Assembly: GCA_024742305.1 (NCBI GenBank)
Contig: JANSYQ010000005.1
Coordinates: forward strand, 62,001-126,000
DNA: 64,000 nt
Origin: a bacterium
GTDB lineage: Bacteria; Bacteroidota; Bacteroidia; Flavobacteriales_D; Crocinitomicaceae
Reading direction: 5' to 3'
Made by a program: the position numbers and the translations under genes. The notes beneath the pieces are model-generated. The model was given only the letters and a program-made list of their open reading frames with translations. It did no database searches and was not told where the DNA came from. This document shows positions 40,231-49,322 of this stretch, one piece after another (within the stretch, counting starts at the first letter, position 1; each line of letters begins with the position of its first letter).

Positions 40231-40238
40231 TACCTTTG
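40231..40238 (+). promoter_or_regulatory. -7 promoter box of the TrmH-type gene
   Basis: TACCTTTG ends four bases (CGTT) before the ATG, the same sequence and spacing as at rluF. Confidence 0.65.
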
Positions 40239-40242
40239 CGTT

Positions 40243-40782
40243 ATGAACCGAAAATTGAAACTTTGGGAACTGGAACGACCCTCTGAGGAAACCTTCAAAG
40301 CACAAGAAAAGTTCCCAGTAACCGTTGTTTTGGACAGCTTACGGAGTTTGACAAATGTGGGCTCTTTTTTTCGCACTTGCGACGCTTTCAACGTAGAGAA
40401 ATTATACCTCTGTGGAATAACGGCTGCACCACCGCATCGTGAAATTCAAAAAACGGCTTTAGGCGCCACTGAATCCATGAACTGGGAACATCAAGAGGAG
40501 GTTATTTCATTGCTGCAATCGTTGCAAAAAGAGGGGAAGAAGATTTGTAGCATTGAACAAACGGAGGAAACTACTTTCCTGCAAGATGTAGCTAATTTCC
40601 CCACGGATGAACACCATGTTTTGGTTTTTGGCAATGAGGTCGATGGTGTCGATCAACGCATTGTTGACATGTCTGATTACATCATAGAAGTGCCACAATT
40701 CGGAACCAAACACAGCTTAAATGTTTCCGTTTGTGCTGGTGTTGTTTTATGGGAGTTCGCGAAACGTCAGCTAGACAATTAA
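40243..40782 (+). CDS. TrmH/SpoU-family RNA 2'-O-methyltransferase
   Basis: A 179-residue SPOUT-fold methyltransferase. Motif 1 is VVLDSLRSLTNVGSFFRTCD (with the catalytic arginine and asparagine), motif 2 is HHVLVFGNEVDGVDQRIVD and motif 3 is IEVPQFGTKHSLNVSVCAGV. The methyl donor is S-adenosylmethionine and the target is an RNA ribose. The small size resembles TrmL- or TrmH-like tRNA enzymes, but the exact nucleotide cannot be assigned. The gene converges on the desaturase gene, with the stops overlapping by 4 bp. Confidence 0.88.
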   Translation: MNRKLKLWELERPSEETFKAQEKFPVTVVLDSLRSLTNVGSFFRTCDAFNVEKLYLCGITAAPPHREIQKTALGATESMNWEHQEEVISLLQSLQKEGKKICSIEQTEETTFLQDVANFPTDEHHVLVFGNEVDGVDQRIVDMSDYIIEVPQFGTKHSLNVSVCAGVVLWEFAKRQLDN

Positions 40783-41867
40783 GCCGCCTTCGTACCCAAA
40801 TGATGTAAGAATTTGAAGTGATTCGAAATCGCTCCAATGAAGGTTTTTTGCTGCAAGTAAGGAATGTCGTACTCTTTTGCCGTTTCCTTTACAATTTTAG
40901 AAAGTGCAGGATAGTGAACATGACAAATATTCGGGAAGAGATGGTGTTCCACCTGATGATTCAATCCACCCAAAAACCAAGTTAAAGGTACGTTTCCAAC
41001 AGAGAAATTGGAAGTAGTTCTCATTTGATGAATCGCCCAGCAATTCTCAACGCTAGATTCTTTTGGCTCCACGAAATCTGTAGAATCCAGTACATGGGCT
41101 GACTGAAAAACCAACGCCAAAATCAAGCCTCCGACGGCGTGCATGATCAAAAATCCAGAAACAACCAACCACCAAGGCATTCCCAACATGATGGGTAAAC
41201 CGATGATAACGGAGTAGTACAAAACTTTAATCAGAATAATGAGGAAAAGTGCCTTCTTGAAAGTCAACTTCTGCGATTTCAACAAATCTCTCTTGTGGTA
41301 ACCTATTAGCTGATCAAAATCTTTATACGTCACCCAGTATAAGGTCAAAATGCTATACAAAACCGGCGCGTAGAGTACCTGAAATTTGAAAATCGCCTTG
41401 CCTTCTTGATTGGGCGAGAATCGGATAATTCCCTTTTTCTCAATATCCTCATCCAAACCGTCAATGTTCGTGAACGTATGGTGCAAAACGTTGTGTTGAA
41501 TGCGCCAATTCATGTGATATCCGCCGAGAAATGTCAGGGAGGTTGACATAAATTTATTTAAAAAGGCATTTTTGGAATACGTACCGTGGTTGGCATCGTG
41601 CATTACCGACAATCCGATTCCGGCTACTCCAAGCCCCATAACAAACCACATTGCAAGGATAGGAAGAGTACCACTAACGACTCCTGTTAGCATTAAAACA
41701 AAGGGCGTAAAGTAAACGGCAAACATAAAAATGGACTTAATGACCATCTGCGTGTTTCCATACTTCGTGATGCCGCGCTGTGCAAAATATTGATTGACTC
41801 TTTGGTTTAGGGTTTTGTAAAATTCTGGTTTATCCTTAGTGTTAAAACGAATGTAGGTTTCTTGCAT
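40779..41867 (-). CDS. membrane fatty acid desaturase
   Basis: A 362-residue integral-membrane di-iron desaturase. The three histidine boxes are HDANHG, HNVLHH and HQVEHHLFPNICHVHY; the QxxHH third box is that of front-end (delta-5/delta-6-like) desaturases. Hydrophobic pairs separate the boxes as usual. There is no fused cytochrome b5, so electrons probably come from ferredoxin, and a ferredoxin-NADP reductase gene lies 1.5 kb away (43400), though divergent. Substrate (acyl-CoA or membrane lipid) and regiospecificity remain open. Confidence 0.88.
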   Translation of the reverse strand: MQETYIRFNTKDKPEFYKTLNQRVNQYFAQRGITKYGNTQMVIKSIFMFAVYFTPFVLMLTGVVSGTLPILAMWFVMGLGVAGIGLSVMHDANHGTYSKNAFLNKFMSTSLTFLGGYHMNWRIQHNVLHHTFTNIDGLDEDIEKKGIIRFSPNQEGKAIFKFQVLYAPVLYSILTLYWVTYKDFDQLIGYHKRDLLKSQKLTFKKALFLIILIKVLYYSVIIGLPIMLGMPWWLVVSGFLIMHAVGGLILALVFQSAHVLDSTDFVEPKESSVENCWAIHQMRTTSNFSVGNVPLTWFLGGLNHQVEHHLFPNICHVHYPALSKIVKETAKEYDIPYLQQKTFIGAISNHFKFLHHLGTKAA

Positions 41868-41969
41868 AGTTCTCGATGAATCCGCAAGATAGGCTTTCCA
41901 AACCGGAAGGCAATAGGAAATCGCACCTCATTCTGAAGTATCTACAAATCCAAATCGAGATTCGATGTG

Positions 41970-43169
41970 CTATTCCTTAACAAATCGCTTGGATATTTTT
42001 TGGCCTTCACTTTCGACTTCCAATAGATAAATACCTGACGGTAAATGCTCTACCGAGACCTGAGAAGAAAACCCGTCTGCTTCTAATACAAGCTCACCCA
42101 AAAGGTTTTTGATTTGAATTCCAACCAACGCCGCATCCGATTTTATAGTGATGTGATCTTGTGCCGGGTTCGGGTATACTTGCAAGGACGATTTTTGTGA
42201 AAGCTCATCAACAGAAACAATATCCTGAAAATTGAGCAACCACAAATCGCGCTGATCCGGCTGGATATCATTATTCTGACCGCCAATCAGATAAATGGAA
42301 TCACCAATAACAAAACTTCCCGGCGCCCATCGACCTGATCCAGGATGCGGTGGCAGCTGCGTCCACGAATCGTTCACAGGATCGTACTCCCAAAATTCGC
42401 CAGTGTCTAGGTTCAAATGATCCTCTCCTTGACCGCTAAGAATGTACCCTTTTCCGTTATACGTAAACTGTGTTCCTGCCACACGACCTTCTGCCGGAAG
42501 AGATGCCACTTGCGTCCAAACATCGTTCTCAATATCATAGTGGTACAAATCATCAAAAATTTGCTGCTGATGATGACCAAAGCCAACAAATACATCATCT
42601 CCGATGGAGAAGTAATAAGGGTGATGCCTTCTTGTGCCCGGAAAATCGGTTCGTTGCGTCCAGGAGTCGCCTGCGATATCATATTCCCACCAATCTTTAA
42701 TGTCTCCGTTTGCACTACCGCCCAATCCTACATAGATTTTACTTGTAGTTGCCACCATTGCAGGATGTGTTCGTGCCGTGCAAGGACAAGACGTTAAGGT
42801 ATCCCAAGTTTCACTGTTCGGGTCAAAGCGATACCAATCATCAAAGAAGGTCACATTGAACCCATCATCCCAGGCACCAAATCCGGCATAACCAAATCCA
42901 CCATGCTCAACACCATAGGAAAAAGAGCGATCTCCGCCCGGGAAGTTCCCCAATGGCGACCAAGAATCGGCTACCGGATCGTATTTCCACATGTCATCAA
43001 AGTAAAACGGAGGACCATCATTTCCACCTGTTGTAACGTATCCAATACCGTTGATAGAGAAAGTTACGGGATGATTTCTACCGGGAGCTGGTAAATTCGT
43101 TTTTTGCGTCCATTGTGCGCTAGCACCAAAGAAAAGGGCGCTAAATAGGAGAGTACAGTACATTTTCAT
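41970..43169 (-). CDS. Kelch-repeat protein with T9SS sorting domain
   Basis: From ATG 43169 (MKMYCTLLFSALFFGASAQW) this is a 399-residue exported protein with a clear signal peptide; the frame is open further upstream but the extra residues are not signal-like. About six Kelch blades follow, each with a YDPVADSWSPLGNFPGG-like unit (YRFDPNSETWDTLTSCP, YDIAGDSWTQRTDFPGTRRH and so on), forming a beta-propeller. The last roughly 75 residues are a type A T9SS sorting domain (QVYPNPAQDHITI, GIYLLEVES, KRFVKE). A surface or secreted binding role is likely, and the ligand is unknown. Confidence 0.88.
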   Translation of the reverse strand: MKMYCTLLFSALFFGASAQWTQKTNLPAPGRNHPVTFSINGIGYVTTGGNDGPPFYFDDMWKYDPVADSWSPLGNFPGGDRSFSYGVEHGGFGYAGFGAWDDGFNVTFFDDWYRFDPNSETWDTLTSCPCTARTHPAMVATTSKIYVGLGGSANGDIKDWWEYDIAGDSWTQRTDFPGTRRHHPYYFSIGDDVFVGFGHHQQQIFDDLYHYDIENDVWTQVASLPAEGRVAGTQFTYNGKGYILSGQGEDHLNLDTGEFWEYDPVNDSWTQLPPHPGSGRWAPGSFVIGDSIYLIGGQNNDIQPDQRDLWLLNFQDIVSVDELSQKSSLQVYPNPAQDHITIKSDAALVGIQIKNLLGELVLEADGFSSQVSVEHLPSGIYLLEVESEGQKISKRFVKE

Positions 43170-43370
43170 AGCACTAAATTTAGTAAAATGTCCGCCAAAT
43201 CTCTGCATCCAGCAAATCAAAAGGCTGTGGAAGTTAGAATCCTACTATTCAATCTATTACCCTACCAAACTAGTAGAGTATACACCTAACACCGCCCTGA
43301 ATTCTTCTATATTACTGACATTTAGCGGAAAAAATATACTCACATTATCAACACTTACTCACCTTATTGT

Positions 43371-43378
43371 TACATTTG
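43371..43378 (+). promoter_or_regulatory. -7 promoter box of the ferredoxin-NADP reductase gene
   Basis: TACATTTG fits TAnnTTTG and ends 21 bases before ATG 43400. Confidence 0.45.
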
Positions 43379-43399
43379 TGCCCTCAATAATTAAACAAA

Positions 43400-44410
43400 A
43401 TGATCAAAACGGACATTATCATCATCGGAGCAGGGCCCGTGGGGCTTTTCACAATTTTTGAAGCTGGATTATTGAAGTTGCGATGTCACCTCATCGACTC
43501 GCTTCCTCAAGCTGGTGGACAGTGTTCTGAAATTTATCCGAAGAAACCGATTTATGATATTCCGGGGTTCCCTTCAATCTTGGCTGGGGAGTTGATCGAC
43601 AATTTAATGGAGCAAGCAGCACCTTTCAAACCGGGATTCACGCTGGGAGAGGCTGCTGTAACGATAGATAAAGTTTCGGAAAATGAGTTCATCGTAACCA
43701 CCGATAAAGGAACCAAGCACAGCGCACCAATTGTGATGATTGCTGGAGGTTTGGGTGTTTTTGAACCAAGAAAACCGCCTATTGAAAACCTAGCGAGTTA
43801 TGAAGATAAGGGGGTTGAGTACATTATTAAGGACCCTAACTTTTATCGCGGAAAGCGTTGTGTAATAGCTGGTGGAGGTGACTCAGCGTTGGACTGGGCA
43901 ATCTATTTAGCGAAAAACAATATCGCTTCGGAAGTTTCTTTGGTTCACCGTCGATCATCTTTCCGAGGACACTTAGATTCTGTACAACAAGTAATGGACC
44001 TTGCAGATGACGGAAAAGTAAAGTTGATTACAGAAGCCGAAGTTGTTGGAATTGGCGGCAATGGAAAAGTAGAAAACGTTGTCATCAAGCACAAAACCGA
44101 AGGAGAAATCACGAAAGACACCGATCACTTTATTCCACTTTTCGGATTAAAACCGAGTTTGGGACCTATCGCCGATTGGGGACTAGAGATTGAGAAAAAC
44201 GCGATCAAAGTAGATACCACGGATTACTCTACGAACATCCCTGGAATATACGCGATTGGCGATGTGAATACATATGAGAACAAATTGAAGTTAATCTTGT
44301 GTGGATTCCACGAAGGAACTTTAGCGGTGCAATCGGCATTTGCACGCATTCATCCAGACAAGAAGAACGTTTTGAAATACACCACCGTAAACGGTGTCAC
44401 TGGGTTCTAG
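43400..44410 (+). CDS. ferredoxin-NADP+ reductase, thioredoxin-reductase-like type
   Basis: A 336-residue FAD/NAD(P)-binding flavoprotein. It has the N-terminal FAD Rossmann motif IIIIGAGPVGLFTIFEA, the NADPH-binding GGGDSALDWAIYLA and the FAD motif GIYAIGDVNTYENK. It lacks the CxxC of thioredoxin reductase and carries QAGGQCSEIYPKKPIYDIPG, typical of the YumC/FNR2 group that transfers electrons between NADPH and ferredoxin. It could supply ferredoxin to the desaturase (inference). It ends at a strong terminator. Confidence 0.9.
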   Translation: MIKTDIIIIGAGPVGLFTIFEAGLLKLRCHLIDSLPQAGGQCSEIYPKKPIYDIPGFPSILAGELIDNLMEQAAPFKPGFTLGEAAVTIDKVSENEFIVTTDKGTKHSAPIVMIAGGLGVFEPRKPPIENLASYEDKGVEYIIKDPNFYRGKRCVIAGGGDSALDWAIYLAKNNIASEVSLVHRRSSFRGHLDSVQQVMDLADDGKVKLITEAEVVGIGGNGKVENVVIKHKTEGEITKDTDHFIPLFGLKPSLGPIADWGLEIEKNAIKVDTTDYSTNIPGIYAIGDVNTYENKLKLILCGFHEGTLAVQSAFARIHPDKKNVLKYTTVNGVTGF

Positions 44411-44430
44411 CAGAGAATTATTTTACTGAA

Positions 44431-44465
44431 GCCCCGCCTGAATTACAGGTGGGGCTTTTTTTTTT
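44431..44465 (+). terminator. intrinsic terminator of the ferredoxin-NADP reductase gene
   Basis: GCCCCGCCTG, loop AATTA, CAGGTGGGGC, with ten Ts. The 10-bp stem has one G-T pair. Confidence 0.9.
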
Positions 44466-44490
44466 AACTTGTGCTTCCAATTGAATACGC

Positions 44491-45837
44491 GTGCAACTCC
44501 GAACGGCTTTCATAGTAATTCTAATCTTCTTAGCTTCTGAGTGGACAAATGGACAGTCCAATGAGCTCTATCTCCTAGACTCGACAGCTTTTGCCGCGTT
44601 GGAATCAAATGCATCGGATGTAACTGAAAAAGCCAATAAATTACTAGAGGCAGGCATAAGAGCGAACGCGCCCGTTCAACAAATAAACGCCTATACTATT
44701 CTAGGAATTACCAATAAAAACAAAGGCTATTACGTCACGGCTGTAGAATTCTACAATAAGGCGTTGACAGTTGCTGAGAATAGTAATGATACCGGTCGCA
44801 TCTCAGCTTGTTACAATAACATTGGTACTGTTTATCAAATTCAAGAAAATTACTCCAAGGCGTTGGCATATTTTCAGCGAAGCCTGGCCATGGAGGAACA
44901 ATTAAACAATCCCCTTCAGAAGTCTATACGTTTATATAACATCGGTGACATGTATCGTAAAATGGACAGTCTTACGCTTTCACTTAGCAACTTCAACAAC
45001 TCTTTAATGATCGAGAAGGAGCACAATAATGCCATTGGAGTCGTATACGCATTGTTGGGAATTGCTGATGTTTATCTGAAGCTTGATCGCACAACAGACG
45101 CCAGCGTGACGTTGACGGAGGCCTCAAAGTTCTTAGATAAAAAAGTTCCAGAAACACACATCTTAATCAACCTTCTTTACGCCCGACTGTACCGTAAACA
45201 GGATAAATTTGACCTAGCGCGATCATTTTTAAGTAAAGCAAAAGCAAGTGCTAAGAAATATGACCTAAAAGTGTATCAATCTGATATACTCGAAGAAGAA
45301 GTGGCCATCAATGAGGCATCGGAAAATGCTTTGAAGAAGGATACCGAAAGTTCAAGTGTGCTGAGGTATTGGTGGATTTTGGCATTAATTATTGGCGGAG
45401 CTCTACTACTTTCGAAAGCCCCATCCTTCTTGAGAAAACGCCGAGACAGTCAGAACTTAGAAGAACATGAAGAGCTTAATAATGAGCTGGAACCTCGAGC
45501 GATGTTTGTTCTTAAAAATAATTCCGGCAAAATAGTACTCGAAATTGAAGCAGACCGAGTAATAAGTTTTGAAGCAAACGATAATTATGTGATCACCTAT
45601 TATCTTTCCAATGACAATACGCTTCAGAAATCAATGGAGCGCACCTCGTTGAAAAAAATTGAAGCATTAATAGAAGGAAACTCCAACTTTTACCGCGTGC
45701 ACAAATCGTATGTAATCAACAAAAAGCACCTACTCTCCGTTGGAGGAAAATCTCAAGCGTACAAAATCAATATGCAATTCTTAAAGGAGCCAATTCCTGT
45801 CTCTAGGAGCTTCGATATTAATCAAATTTCTGAGTAA
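44491..45837 (+). CDS. membrane-anchored TPR-LytTR one-component regulator
   Basis: A 448-residue protein starting at GTG 44491 with a signal-like segment (LRTAFIVILIFLASEW). A TPR array of about residues 40-270 follows (ISACYNNIGTVYQIQENYSK, IRLYNIGDMYRKMDSLTLSL), then one membrane span (about 291-310, WWILALIIGGALLLS) and a cytoplasmic LytTR DNA-binding domain in the last 100 residues (DRVISFEANDNYVITYY, FYRVHKSYVINKKHL). A periplasmic sensor is thus joined directly to a DNA-binding domain, with no kinase. The nearest likely target is the T9SS beta-helix gene downstream. Confidence 0.87.
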   Translation: MQLRTAFIVILIFLASEWTNGQSNELYLLDSTAFAALESNASDVTEKANKLLEAGIRANAPVQQINAYTILGITNKNKGYYVTAVEFYNKALTVAENSNDTGRISACYNNIGTVYQIQENYSKALAYFQRSLAMEEQLNNPLQKSIRLYNIGDMYRKMDSLTLSLSNFNNSLMIEKEHNNAIGVVYALLGIADVYLKLDRTTDASVTLTEASKFLDKKVPETHILINLLYARLYRKQDKFDLARSFLSKAKASAKKYDLKVYQSDILEEEVAINEASENALKKDTESSSVLRYWWILALIIGGALLLSKAPSFLRKRRDSQNLEEHEELNNELEPRAMFVLKNNSGKIVLEIEADRVISFEANDNYVITYYLSNDNTLQKSMERTSLKKIEALIEGNSNFYRVHKSYVINKKHLLSVGGKSQAYKINMQFLKEPIPVSRSFDINQISE

Positions 45838-45992
45838 CCGTTCACCCCAAACCGTAGCATTTCACGTCGAAAGCTAACGTTTCACCAATCATATTTGGTA
45901 TTTGAAATAACGTGGACTAATTTTCTTGTTGAGACCTACGAGAATGGCAATCAACCTATTCGTAGAGTCCATTCAAACGAACTTAAAACAGC

Positions 45993-47870
45993 ATGAAAAC
46001 GCGAGCTTTGATATGGGGTGAAATTGTTGTTTTGTCCTTTTTGATGAGTACTTCATTCCTAGGCTACTCCGCAAATTATTTTGTTAATGATAACAGCACT
46101 ACGGGCGATATCCTGACTACTACGGTTGGTGCCACAATCAATAGCGGACTCACCAATTCTCTCCCAAAAGCTTCCCTTAGCGAAATTTGGAATACTTATG
46201 GCCCCAGCGGAACAAACGCAATCACATCGGGTGATACCATCTTTGTGGATGCAGGAACGTATGTAGCACTAGACGCCAACCTTAACTTAAATGTTTCAGG
46301 AATTACCATAATTGGCGCTGGGAGTGGCATGACAATTTTTGATAATGATCAATCAAGTTCAGATGCCAACCGATGGGCGACAATAACTGGCAACAATATT
46401 ACTATTACTGGAATTTACCTGACAGGATACAACTACGGTGTTGGCGATGCCAATGTTCTACAAATAACAGGGGCGAGCAACCTAACACTGAACGACGTAA
46501 TTGTAAACGAAAACTTACCGGGAGGAGGATCAAGCGCTATTGTAATCAACGGGGGGTCATCTGTAAATTTCTTTGGAGGTGGATCAAGCTGTAACCCAGG
46601 CGCAGCCAGTGTGGCAGGAGGCGGCGTTAACATAGAAGGAAATGGAAACACTGTACAGTTCCATGACTATACATTTTCCGCCAACTCAAAAGACTATCAA
46701 GGCGGTTCTGCTTTGCGCGTTACAGGGGATGCAACTACCTTTGTCAGCATTGAGCGTTCCACGTTTACCGATAACGAAAACTCTAGTACTGAGGGAGGTG
46801 GAGCAATATTCATCGCAAACGGAGCTACCATGACTATAGAAGAATCTTGCTTTAATAACAATACTGCCAATAGAAGTTCTTCGTTAAACTATGGTGGCGC
46901 CATCTTGGTCGGACGAGGTTCGTTGCTCGCAGTTGACAATTGCACCTTCGATGGAAATTCTGCAACCTCATCTGGAAATGGCGGTGCTATCGCCATCAAC
47001 ACCAATCTCGGTAGTTCAGGAGGTAGCGCTACTGTAACTGTTGACACATGTGCATTTACAAACAATGCCGCAATTGACGGGGCAGATATTTTAGGACGTG
47101 TAAGCTTCAGTCGCCCAGCGATATTTACCATTTCGCAGAGTACTTTTACCGGTTCAGCGGAAGATGTTACAAACGATAATTCTGCGTCCATCACAATAGC
47201 TAACTCAGGTTCTCCATCAACCGCAGGAACCATCACCTTTACAAACACGGATGTCGCTTCTACTACTCCATCGACCAGTTGCCCAAGCATTGCACAACCT
47301 TGTTTTTCAGTACTTCCAGTAACATTTGACGATTTTTGGGCCAGTTGTGATGGCGATGAAAACATCCAATTGAATTGGTCCACATTAGCCGAGATCAACA
47401 ACGATTACTTCATCCTTGAACGAGCAACAAACGACCTAAACTTTGAAGAAATTGCAAAGATTTCAGGAGCCGGAACGAATGCATCGAAACAAGATTATTT
47501 CTACATTGATAGAGATGCTTTTGCCACAGGCTATTACCGTCTGTCCCAAGTGGACTACGATGGCTCACGAACCTTCCTGAAAACAATTTTCAGTACTTCG
47601 TGCAATACACGAAAAGCTATTTATGCCCATAACTTCCATCAGCCAACTGCAACCCTAGAGATATTCTTCCATGTAGACCAAATTGAAGTTGCCGAAATAT
47701 CGGTCATTAGCGCCTCCGGCTCAATTATCGCGAGTACGTTTAAATCGCTATCGCCAGACCTGCAAGCCACAAAACTTCAACTCAACCAAAACCTCGATCC
47801 GGGAATCTATTTGATTTCTGTTAGGACTCAATCTGAATCATATCAAGGAAGAATCTTGGTAACACAATAG
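45993..47870 (+). CDS. secreted right-handed beta-helix protein with T9SS sorting domain
   Basis: A 625-residue exported protein with signal peptide (VVLSFLMSTSFLGYSANY). A right-handed parallel beta-helix spans about residues 30-425, shown by repeated rungs of N/S/G-rich strands (GITIIGAGSGMTIFDND, NNITITGIYLTGYN, GSSVNFFGGGSSCN, GGGAIFIANGATMTIEESCF), as in polymorphic outer-membrane/pectate-lyase-like adhesins. An FN3-like linker (LPVTFDDFWASCDGDENIQL) and a C-terminal T9SS sorting domain (PGIYLISVRTQSESYQGRIL) follow. No lyase active site was recognised. It may be controlled by the TPR-LytTR protein encoded 155 bp upstream. Confidence 0.83.
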   Translation: MKTRALIWGEIVVLSFLMSTSFLGYSANYFVNDNSTTGDILTTTVGATINSGLTNSLPKASLSEIWNTYGPSGTNAITSGDTIFVDAGTYVALDANLNLNVSGITIIGAGSGMTIFDNDQSSSDANRWATITGNNITITGIYLTGYNYGVGDANVLQITGASNLTLNDVIVNENLPGGGSSAIVINGGSSVNFFGGGSSCNPGAASVAGGGVNIEGNGNTVQFHDYTFSANSKDYQGGSALRVTGDATTFVSIERSTFTDNENSSTEGGGAIFIANGATMTIEESCFNNNTANRSSSLNYGGAILVGRGSLLAVDNCTFDGNSATSSGNGGAIAINTNLGSSGGSATVTVDTCAFTNNAAIDGADILGRVSFSRPAIFTISQSTFTGSAEDVTNDNSASITIANSGSPSTAGTITFTNTDVASTTPSTSCPSIAQPCFSVLPVTFDDFWASCDGDENIQLNWSTLAEINNDYFILERATNDLNFEEIAKISGAGTNASKQDYFYIDRDAFATGYYRLSQVDYDGSRTFLKTIFSTSCNTRKAIYAHNFHQPTATLEIFFHVDQIEVAEISVISASGSIIASTFKSLSPDLQATKLQLNQNLDPGIYLISVRTQSESYQGRILVTQ

Positions 47871-47924
47871 TGTTAACGAATTGATAAAAAGCGCTTCCTA
47901 GATTCGCGTAGCATCCGAATTTCG

Positions 47925-47932
47925 TAATTTTA
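47925..47932 (+). promoter_or_regulatory. -7 promoter box of the histidine kinase gene
   Basis: TAATTTTA (TAnnTTTG with a final A) ends four bases before ATG 47937, again the leaderless spacing. Confidence 0.45.
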
Positions 47933-47936
47933 TAGT

Positions 47937-49322
47937 ATGAGCAGGCGCACGATCAACGCGGTATTTCTGTTGGGAATAGTTTCCGTAATTAGCATTTTGT
48001 TAATTCAATTTGTATGGATTCGTAATACGCAGAACCTTCTTGCTAAGAACATTGAAATTCAGGAGACCAAACAGGCTATTCAGTTAAAAGAGGACAGTCT
48101 GAACATGGTGCACTTCACGGAACAAACGCACATTGCCCTGCGTAACGTTTTGCAGCAGCTTACGACCATGACGAAAGACAGTTCGGACCTTTACGGTGCG
48201 GTGAACCGAATTCGATCAAACTATTTCTATGTGGACATCAACGAGGAGCTGAATCCTTACCATCTTGAAACCTTGTTGAAGCGCGAACTGTACGATCAGA
48301 ACATACACCAAAATTTCCAGTACGGAATTTACGACTGTTATACGGATTCCATTGTCTTTGGAAACCTCATCCGCTACGATGAAGAGCACCATTACGAAAC
48401 CGATTCTTCGAGGCAAATAACCTTCCCGGATATGAGCTGGAAAAAGGATGGGCACTATTTCACCGTCTACTTCCCTGAGATCACCGATAGTTTTGATGTT
48501 GAAGCAGTTCCGGAGGTCGGAAAATCTTCCCCCTATTTGTACCTTTTCTTCATCGTTATCTTGATTCTCATCTTCTTCGGATACACGGTATTCGTCATCC
48601 TGAAGCAAAAGCGACTTTCGGAGGTGAAAACGGACTTCATCAACAACATGACGCATGAATTAAAAACGCCGATCTCCTCCATTGGACTTTCTTCAGAGAT
48701 GATCATGCGACCGGAAACGATGAAAGATCCGGCGAAAATTCAACGTTACGCTAGCTTGATCTACAAGGAAAACAAACGACTTGAAAACCAAGTGGAGCGC
48801 GTACTGCGTATCGCCAAACTTGATAAAAGTGAGATTGAACTCTCTTTAGAGCCCTTTGATGTAGTGGAATACTTCCAAGAATTGAAAGATAATTTCGAAT
48901 TCAACCAAGAAGGTCGTCCGGTTACGATTAAAACGGACATCCAATTAGAAAACCCAATCATCACAGCGGACCCTGTTCATATCTCAAACGTTTTCTACAA
49001 TTTGGTAGACAACGCCATCAAGTATTGTAAACGATCACCGGAAGTGAACATTTCCGTTCGAAGTGAAAAAAATCAGATCATCGTTAAGGTTGAAGACAAC
49101 GGAATTGGTATCAAAAGAGAGAACTTGAAGATGATTTTCGATAAATTCTATCGTGTTCCCACCGGCAACATTCACGATGTAAAAGGCTTTGGGTTGGGAT
49201 TGTATTACGTAAAATCTATCGTTGAAAAACACCAAGGCTCCATCAGTGCTAAAAGTACTTTGGATGTGGGCACCACCTTTACAGTGAAACTACCGATCGC
49301 TCCTAACGATCCCTCTTTCTAA
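47937..49322 (+). CDS. membrane sensor histidine kinase
   Basis: A 461-residue kinase. Membrane span 1 is about residues 7-27, a periplasmic sensor of about 170 residues follows, and membrane span 2 is about 200-223 (YLYLFFIVILILIFFGYTVF). There is no HAMP domain. The HisKA domain has the phosphorylated His240 in INNMTHELKTPISS, and the HATPase_c domain has NVFYNLVDNAIKYCKR, DNGIGI and GFGLGLYYVKSIV. No response regulator gene is adjacent, so its partner must be elsewhere. The 3' end overlaps the convergent hypothetical gene by 20 bp. Confidence 0.92.
   Translation: MSRRTINAVFLLGIVSVISILLIQFVWIRNTQNLLAKNIEIQETKQAIQLKEDSLNMVHFTEQTHIALRNVLQQLTTMTKDSSDLYGAVNRIRSNYFYVDINEELNPYHLETLLKRELYDQNIHQNFQYGIYDCYTDSIVFGNLIRYDEEHHYETDSSRQITFPDMSWKKDGHYFTVYFPEITDSFDVEAVPEVGKSSPYLYLFFIVILILIFFGYTVFVILKQKRLSEVKTDFINNMTHELKTPISSIGLSSEMIMRPETMKDPAKIQRYASLIYKENKRLENQVERVLRIAKLDKSEIELSLEPFDVVEYFQELKDNFEFNQEGRPVTIKTDIQLENPIITADPVHISNVFYNLVDNAIKYCKRSPEVNISVRSEKNQIIVKVEDNGIGIKRENLKMIFDKFYRVPTGNIHDVKGFGLGLYYVKSIVEKHQGSISAKSTLDVGTTFTVKLPIAPNDPSF

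Noticed and set aside
44491-45837. reading the TPR-LytTR protein as a two-component response regulator
   Set aside because: There is no receiver domain; the N-terminal two thirds are TPR repeats followed by a membrane span.
46889-47401. minus-strand 170-codon frame in the beta-helix gene
   Set aside because: It is antisense to repetitive Ser/Thr/Gly-rich codons that favour open antisense frames; no start context.
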